The notes below the pieces were generated by a model. It searched no databases. It had not been told where the DNA came from and was given only the letters and a program-made list of their open reading frames with translations. From Stutzerimonas stutzeri (GTDB taxonomy: Bacteria > Pseudomonadota > Gammaproteobacteria > Pseudomonadales > Pseudomonadaceae): a stretch of DNA of 64,000 nucleotides. A program made the position numbers and the translations under genes. This document shows positions 59,591 to 64,000 of the stretch, piece after piece. Within the stretch, counting starts at the first letter, position 1. Each line of letters opens with the position of its first letter. The stretch is from positions 186,001 through 250,000 of the forward strand of contig DDKB01000008.1 in assembly GCA_002339675.1 (NCBI GenBank), given 5' to 3'.

Positions 59591-60494
59591 GCCACGGCGC
59601 GGTACCGCCGGTGCGCACCTGGGGATGTTGCTCTGGGCGCTGCTCGTAGGGCTCTCGTTTCCAGCGGTGGGGCTGATGAGCGAAGGATTGCCACCGCTGT
59701 TGCTCACCTCGATCCGTTTCAGCATTGCCGCGCTGGCCCTGTCGCCATTGCTTTGGCGACAAGCCGAGCGCTGGCCTAGCCGGCGCGGACTGGTGCTCTA
59801 TGCCCTGATGGGACTGAGCCTGGCGGGCTTTTTCGGCAGCATGTTCTGGGCCGCTCACCGGGTCAGCGCGCTGTCCATGGCGACGCTGTTCGTCAGCGTG
59901 CCCTTGCTGGCCTACTGCATCGGTCGAGGCCTGGGCGTCGAGCGGCCGGCAGGGCGGCTGTTGGCGCTCCTCGCGCTTGGCGCCACCGGAGCGCTCGGGC
60001 TTGCCTGGGCGGAAAACGGCGGTAGTTTCGGCGGCCTGCAGCTGGGTATTGGTGAGCTGATCTTTTTCGCCGGTTGTGTCGCCTCGGCGCTGTATCCGGT
60101 GCTCAGCAAATGGGGGTTGCAGCGTGGTTGGCTGGCGTCGGGCGCTGGCCTGCGGACCTTCTGGAGTTTGCTGATCGGAGCCATGCTGATCGGACTGCTC
60201 GGCCTGTTGAGCGAAGATGCCAAGGCACTTACCCGCATGAGGGTTACCGACACGGCATTGCTGATCTACCTCGGCGTGTTTTCCAGCGGCATGACGTTCT
60301 TCCTGCAACAGCGCGCCACGGCCCTGCTTACCCCGGGCGCGGTCACTGCCTACAGTTATCTGGTGCCGTTCGTGTCGATGCTGCTGCTGTTCGTCTCCCA
60401 CCCACAACGCATCGGCTGGCACTGGCTGCCCGGCAGTCTGCTGGTACTGCTGGCGATTGCCTTGCTGTTGCGCCGCGGCGTGCGGGAGCGATAA
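59583..60494 (+). CDS. EamA/DMT-family metabolite exporter
   Basis: 303-aa drug/metabolite transporter with ten helices in two EamA repeats (ALLVGLSFPAVGLMSEGLPPLLLTSIRFSIAALALSPLL and GELIFFAGCVASALYPVLSKWG). Two adjacent ATGs (59580 and 59583) follow a purine-rich GGAGGGGAGGG; the second was taken. Typical closing segment TPGAVTAYSYLVPFVSMLLLFV. Coupled to the upstream MarR gene by overlap, suggesting it exports the compound sensed by the regulator. Confidence 0.9.
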   Translation: MAEPRRGTAGAHLGMLLWALLVGLSFPAVGLMSEGLPPLLLTSIRFSIAALALSPLLWRQAERWPSRRGLVLYALMGLSLAGFFGSMFWAAHRVSALSMATLFVSVPLLAYCIGRGLGVERPAGRLLALLALGATGALGLAWAENGGSFGGLQLGIGELIFFAGCVASALYPVLSKWGLQRGWLASGAGLRTFWSLLIGAMLIGLLGLLSEDAKALTRMRVTDTALLIYLGVFSSGMTFFLQQRATALLTPGAVTAYSYLVPFVSMLLLFVSHPQRIGWHWLPGSLLVLLAIALLLRRGVRER

Positions 60495-60601
60495 ACCGAC
60501 CAGGACTCCCTGGGGTCGGCGCGGCGACTGGGACGCGACCACGTCCCGGAAGAAGATGCCTCGCGCGGACTGAGCCGCAAGGCGTGACGCCCAGGTGTTG
60601 G

Positions 60602-60925
60602 CTAGAGCTCTTCATCGATCGCCAGTGCGCCGAAGCACTGTAGCCGATGTTCCGGTTCAAGCAGCCAGGCGTCCTCGGTCGGCAGGTATCTGGCTTCCAT
60701 GATCTGGTTGTAGCTGAAGCGCCAGACCCGCCGTTCACGGCCGTCAAGCCCTTCGATGCTAAGCACCTGCTCTTCGCTGGCAAAGGGTCGCTGCGCCTCT
60801 GCGGCGGCCTCGGCCTGGTCGAGCAGGGGTTCGTTGAGCTCGAATCGCCAGGCGTGCAGGCCATCGATTACCAGCATGTCGGCAGTCTCGAACTGGTCGA
60901 GCAGGTAGGGCGATTCGGCAGGCAT
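60602..60925 (-). CDS. DUF5629-like hypothetical protein
   Basis: 107-aa soluble protein. ATG 60925 (MPAESPYLLDQFETADMLVI) yields the part with protein character; the frame runs upstream to 61177 without it. The core DGLHAWRFELNEPLLDQAEAAAEAQRPFASEEQVLSIEGLDGRERRVWRFSYNQIMEARYLPTEDAWLLEP and end HRLQCFGALAIDEEL resemble a Pseudomonas-specific family that I believe is DUF5629. No function known. It is divergent from the GGDEF/EAL gene, with 275 bp between containing no further gene. Confidence 0.75.
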   Translation of the reverse strand: MPAESPYLLDQFETADMLVIDGLHAWRFELNEPLLDQAEAAAEAQRPFASEEQVLSIEGLDGRERRVWRFSYNQIMEARYLPTEDAWLLEPEHRLQCFGALAIDEEL

Positions 60926-61200
60926 GGTGCGGCTCCGGTGTGAACGAAAGGCGCCATTTAACCGCTGTCGGCGCGCGGCGGCCAGCGGGACGTGGCAGGC
61001 AGCCTGCGGGGCGACCGCGTCGGCAGGACAGGCGGTCGTCAAGCTCGGCGCACCGTCGCCGTTACATTGGCTGCAATCAGCAGCGCACCGGGCGCCGCGG
61101 CCGCCCGAAACAAGTCGGCACGGGCGCGGTTCTCCTGTGCCAGGCACCAGTGCAGGCGCTGCTGCGGTTTTTGACATGCAGTTCGGAGTTGATGCTGTCC

Positions 61201-63009
61201 ATGACGTCTTACGAGCGAGAGCGGTTGTTCGCCCTCAAGCAGTTGAACCTCCTCGATACCCCGCCCAGCGAAAGCTTCGATCGCATCACCCGGATGGCCA
61301 GCCAGCTGTTCAACCTGCCGATAGCCGCGGTCTCGCTGACCGACCAGGATCGCCAGTGGTTCAAGTCGCGCGTCGGCGTGGCGCATACCGAGATTCCACG
61401 CTTCAAGGCCTGCTGTGGCGAGGTGGCCGATCGCTCAGGGGTTCTGGTGATCAGCGACCTGCTGGCGTCGCCGCATTACCGTGACAGTCCGCTGGCGCAA
61501 TCGGGCATTCGCTTCTACGCCGGCGCGCCGCTGACCACCCGCGACGGCTACACGCTGGGGGCGATGTGCGTGCTGGGCAGTGAGCCGCGTGACATCACCG
61601 ACCAGGAACGCGCCGGCCTGCAGGACCTCGCTGCGATGGTCATGGCGCAGATCGAAATACAGCATGCCTATGGCCGGCGGGACCCGCTGACCGGCCTGGC
61701 CAACCGCAGCCAGTTCGTCGAGGACCTCGAGGACATGGCCCGGGACCGGCCCGGCAGCCGGCTGTTCGCGTTTTTCACCGACCTTGTGGGCCTGGCTCAG
61801 GTGGCGTCGATCCAGCGCGCCATGGGGCCCGCCTTCCTGGATCGGCTGGCGCGGCGGGCTACCACTCACCTGCAGCGTTGCCTGCCGGCCAGTGTGGCCC
61901 TGTACTGCGTCAGTGCCGGGCAATATGTCCACGTGCTCGAAGCGGCGGACGAGCAGGAGGCGGTCAGTCTCGCCACCGCGATGTGTGACGAACTGGCGGC
62001 CCTGACCCCGGACGATTCGGCGTCGATGATGATGCGTCCGGCCATCGGTGTCGCGCCGTTCCGGCTGGGTGAGAGGCAGCCCGAGGACATACTGCGGATT
62101 GCCCACAGCGCCTGCCAGGACGCCCGGCTGCAGGCGTGTGGCGTCGGGTTGTATTCCCGTGAGCTCGACGCCTGCCATCAGCGGCGCTTCCTGCTGCTCG
62201 GGGATTTTCGCGCCGCGGTGTCACAGAACGGCCAGTTGCGGCTCGACTACCAGCCGCGTGTCGACATGATCAGTGGTGCCTGCGTGGGTGCCGAAGCCCT
62301 GATCCGCTGGGAGCACCCGACGCTGGGCAACGTCTCGCCTGCCGAGTTCATCCCACTGGTGGAGCAGACGCACCTGGCACGCCCGCTTACCGCCTGGGTC
62401 ATCGCCACAGCCATGCAGCAGGCGGCGCGGTGGCAACGACAGGGCATGAAGCTGCGCGTCTCGATGAACATTACCGCACTGAACCTGGAAGAGCCGGATT
62501 TTGCCGAGACGGTCCTCGCGGCTCTGGATCACCACCGCTTGCCGCCCGCAGCGGTCGAACTCGAACTGACCGAAAGCGCGCTCATCAGCAACAGCGCCGC
62601 GGCCTCCGGGCAGCTGGAACGCCTGCAGTCAGCCGGTATCAGCGTGGCCATAGACGACTTCGGTACCGGCTACAGCAGCCTGGCCTACCTGCACAAGATC
62701 TGCGCCCAGGTGGTCAAGATCGACCGCTCGTTCATTACCGGCATCGACCAGCGCACGCGCAGCCAGACGCTGGTGCGATCGATGATCAGCATGGCACATG
62801 CCCTGGGCTACAGCGTGGTGGCTGAAGGCGTCGAGGAACCTGCCGTCTATGACCTGCTCAGGGACTACGGTTGTGATGAAGTGCAGGGTTATCTGGTGTC
62901 CCGGCCCATGCGGACCGAGCAGTTCGAACACTGGATGGCGCAGCGATCCGCTGGGTCAGCAGGCGGCCGGTCAGGTTGGACCGGCCGCAGCGGCGGTCAG
63001 GCGTCGTAG
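61201..63009 (+). CDS. GAF / degenerate GGDEF / EAL cyclic-di-GMP phosphodiesterase
   Basis: 602-aa signalling protein. A GAF domain occupies about residues 20-152. The GGDEF domain (DPLTGLANR at 161-169) has SAGQY (238-242) in place of GGDEF, so cyclase activity is not expected. The EAL domain (about 330-580) keeps EAL (Glu365), Asn in MNIT, Glu in ELTES, Asp485-Asp486 in IDDFGTGYSSL, Lys506, Glu542 and Gln562, so c-di-GMP hydrolysis is likely. Start ATG 61201; ATG 61192 is also possible, as GGAG lies at 61185. The Ser/Gly-rich tail (RSAGSAGGRSGWTGRSGGQAS) overlaps the metH stop by 13 bp on the opposite strand. Confidence 0.9.
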   Translation: MTSYERERLFALKQLNLLDTPPSESFDRITRMASQLFNLPIAAVSLTDQDRQWFKSRVGVAHTEIPRFKACCGEVADRSGVLVISDLLASPHYRDSPLAQSGIRFYAGAPLTTRDGYTLGAMCVLGSEPRDITDQERAGLQDLAAMVMAQIEIQHAYGRRDPLTGLANRSQFVEDLEDMARDRPGSRLFAFFTDLVGLAQVASIQRAMGPAFLDRLARRATTHLQRCLPASVALYCVSAGQYVHVLEAADEQEAVSLATAMCDELAALTPDDSASMMMRPAIGVAPFRLGERQPEDILRIAHSACQDARLQACGVGLYSRELDACHQRRFLLLGDFRAAVSQNGQLRLDYQPRVDMISGACVGAEALIRWEHPTLGNVSPAEFIPLVEQTHLARPLTAWVIATAMQQAARWQRQGMKLRVSMNITALNLEEPDFAETVLAALDHHRLPPAAVELELTESALISNSAAASGQLERLQSAGISVAIDDFGTGYSSLAYLHKICAQVVKIDRSFITGIDQRTRSQTLVRSMISMAHALGYSVVAEGVEEPAVYDLLRDYGCDEVQGYLVSRPMRTEQFEHWMAQRSAGSAGGRSGWTGRSGGQAS

Positions 63010-64000
63010 CCGAGATTGGGCATCAACCAGCGTTCGGTCACTGCGAGGTCCTGGCCCTTGCGCTGGCTGTAACGCTCGGCCTGATCCTTGTCGATTTTGC
63101 CGACGGCGAAATACTGCGCCTGCGGATGCGCGAAATACCAGCCGCTGACCGCCGCCGTGGGGAACATCGCGAAGTGTTCGGTCAGGGTGACCTGGCTCGC
63201 GCCGTCCGCATCGAGCAGCTTGAACAGCGTGGCCTTCTCGGTATGGTCGGGGCAGGCCGGATAGCCCGGGGCAGGGCGGATGCCCTTGTACTGTTCGCGG
63301 ATCAGCTCCTCGTTGCTCAGCTGTTCTTCCGGGTCGTAGCCCCACCATTGCTTGCGGACCTGCTGGTGCAGCCACTCGGCGCAGGCTTCGGCCAGACGAT
63401 CAGCCAGTGCCTTGACCATGATCGAGTTGTAGTCGTCGCCCGCGTCCTGATAAGCCTTGGCGACCTCTTCGGCGCCGATGCCTGCAGTGGTGATGAACCC
63501 ACCGACATAATCGGTTACGCCGCTGCTTTTCGGCGCGACGAAGTCGGCCAGGGAGAAATTCGGTTTGCCGTCGGTCTTCACCGTCTGTTGCCGCAGGTGG
63601 TGCAGCGTGGCGAGGGCTTCGCCGTTCTCGCCGTAGACCTGAATATCGTCCTCATCGACCTGGTTGGCCGGCCAGAAGCCGAACACGGCGCGGGCCTTGA
63701 TCAGCTTTTCATCGACCAGCTTGTTCAGCATTGCTTGGGCATCATTGAACAGCGCCGTGGCCGCTTCTCCGACCACCTCGTCTTCGAGGATGCGCGGATA
63801 CTTGCCGGCCAGGTCCCAGGCAATGAAGAAGGGCGTCCAGTCGATGTAGTCGACCAGGGTGCGCAGGTCGATGTCTTCCAGCACCTTGCGACCGGTGAAG
63901 GTCGGCTTGGCCGGCTCGTACTCGGTCCATTCGAACTGGGGTTTGACCGCGACGGCTTCTTCGTAGGTCAGACGCTCGGTGCGGGCGCTGCGGTTGGCGG
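62997..64000 (-). CDS. metH: Cobalamin-dependent methionine synthase, C-terminal part (cut by window edge)
   Basis: Transfers a methyl group from methyltetrahydrofolate to homocysteine via cobalamin. Only the last 334 codons are in the window; the frame is open through base 64000 (TERLTYEEAVAVKPQFEWTE just inside the edge). The segment is the SAM-binding activation domain, used for reductive reactivation: DYIDWTPFFIAWDLAGKYP, DYVGGFITTAGIG, EWLHQQVRKQWWGYD and the SAM-binding RPAPGYPACPDHTEK, ending TERWLMPNLGYDA. The 3' end overlaps the convergent phosphodiesterase gene. Confidence 0.97.
   Translation of the reverse strand, partial: ANRSARTERLTYEEAVAVKPQFEWTEYEPAKPTFTGRKVLEDIDLRTLVDYIDWTPFFIAWDLAGKYPRILEDEVVGEAATALFNDAQAMLNKLVDEKLIKARAVFGFWPANQVDEDDIQVYGENGEALATLHHLRQQTVKTDGKPNFSLADFVAPKSSGVTDYVGGFITTAGIGAEEVAKAYQDAGDDYNSIMVKALADRLAEACAEWLHQQVRKQWWGYDPEEQLSNEELIREQYKGIRPAPGYPACPDHTEKATLFKLLDADGASQVTLTEHFAMFPTAAVSGWYFAHPQAQYFAVGKIDKDQAERYSQRKGQDLAVTERWLMPNLGYDA

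Noticed and set aside
60496..60519. Hairpin CCGACC/GGTCGG after the EamA gene as a terminator
   Set aside because: Stem is bulged and no T tract follows on either strand.

Overview
The window is a high-GC gammaproteobacterial chromosome segment, most likely from Pseudomonas in the wide sense. The Stutzerimonas (P. stutzeri) group is my best guess, from protein similarity recalled by eye rather than a search. The gene order tig-clpP-clpX-lon-hupB-ppiD-fabI, then a Yej-type peptide transporter, mltD, gloB, a yafS-like methyltransferase, rnhA, dnaQ, ldcA, an enoyl-CoA hydratase family gene, fimL and nudC, is the core Pseudomonas arrangement; fimL is especially telling. I found no rRNA, tRNA, CRISPR array, insertion sequence or prophage. 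The window is almost all conserved chromosome.

Layout. 1-7 kb: the start of xthA (minus strand, cut by the window edge), a GNAT acetyltransferase and the tamA-tamB outer-membrane assembly pair. 7-14.8 kb: a sodium:alanine-type symporter, tpx, an orphan Rossmann/SAF-domain dehydrogenase-like gene, a convergent TRAP transporter operon (dctPQM), a Cys-motif hypothetical and a DoxX protein. 15-24.4 kb: the protein quality-control block (trigger factor, ClpP, ClpX, Lon, HU-beta, PpiD), ending at the convergent fabI. 24.4-31.8 kb: a minus-strand YejABEF-like importer with two tandem solute-binding proteins, whose ATPase gene runs into the start of fabI. 32-38 kb: an HDOD protein, mltD, gloB, a methyltransferase, rnhA and dnaQ. 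38-45.5 kb: ldcA, a dienoyl-CoA isomerase-like crotonase, fimL, nudC, a TauE/SafE permease and a small membrane protein.

45.7-51.1 kb: an SDR, an ACAD10/LvaA-like small-molecule kinase, an SCP2 protein and a histidine phosphatase on the minus strand, then sohB and a YhdH/AcuI-type acyl-CoA reductase on the plus strand. This is the stretch whose joint role is least obvious and the best candidate for an uncharacterised acyl-CoA pathway. 51.2-54.7 kb: a DUF934-cysI sulfite/nitrite reductase operon flanked by two candidate microproteins (32 and 34 aa) and two small membrane proteins. 54.8-64 kb: an LRR-protein kinase, an RlmN/Cfr-like radical SAM enzyme, an MFS transporter, DUF1883, a MarR-EamA pair, a DUF5629-like protein, a GAF/degenerate-GGDEF/EAL phosphodiesterase, and the 3' end of metH (cut by the window edge).

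Many starts were moved inward from the longest open frame using ribosome binding sites, signal peptides and family lengths; these choices are stated per gene. The many long frames opposite real genes are ordinary for this base composition and were left out.
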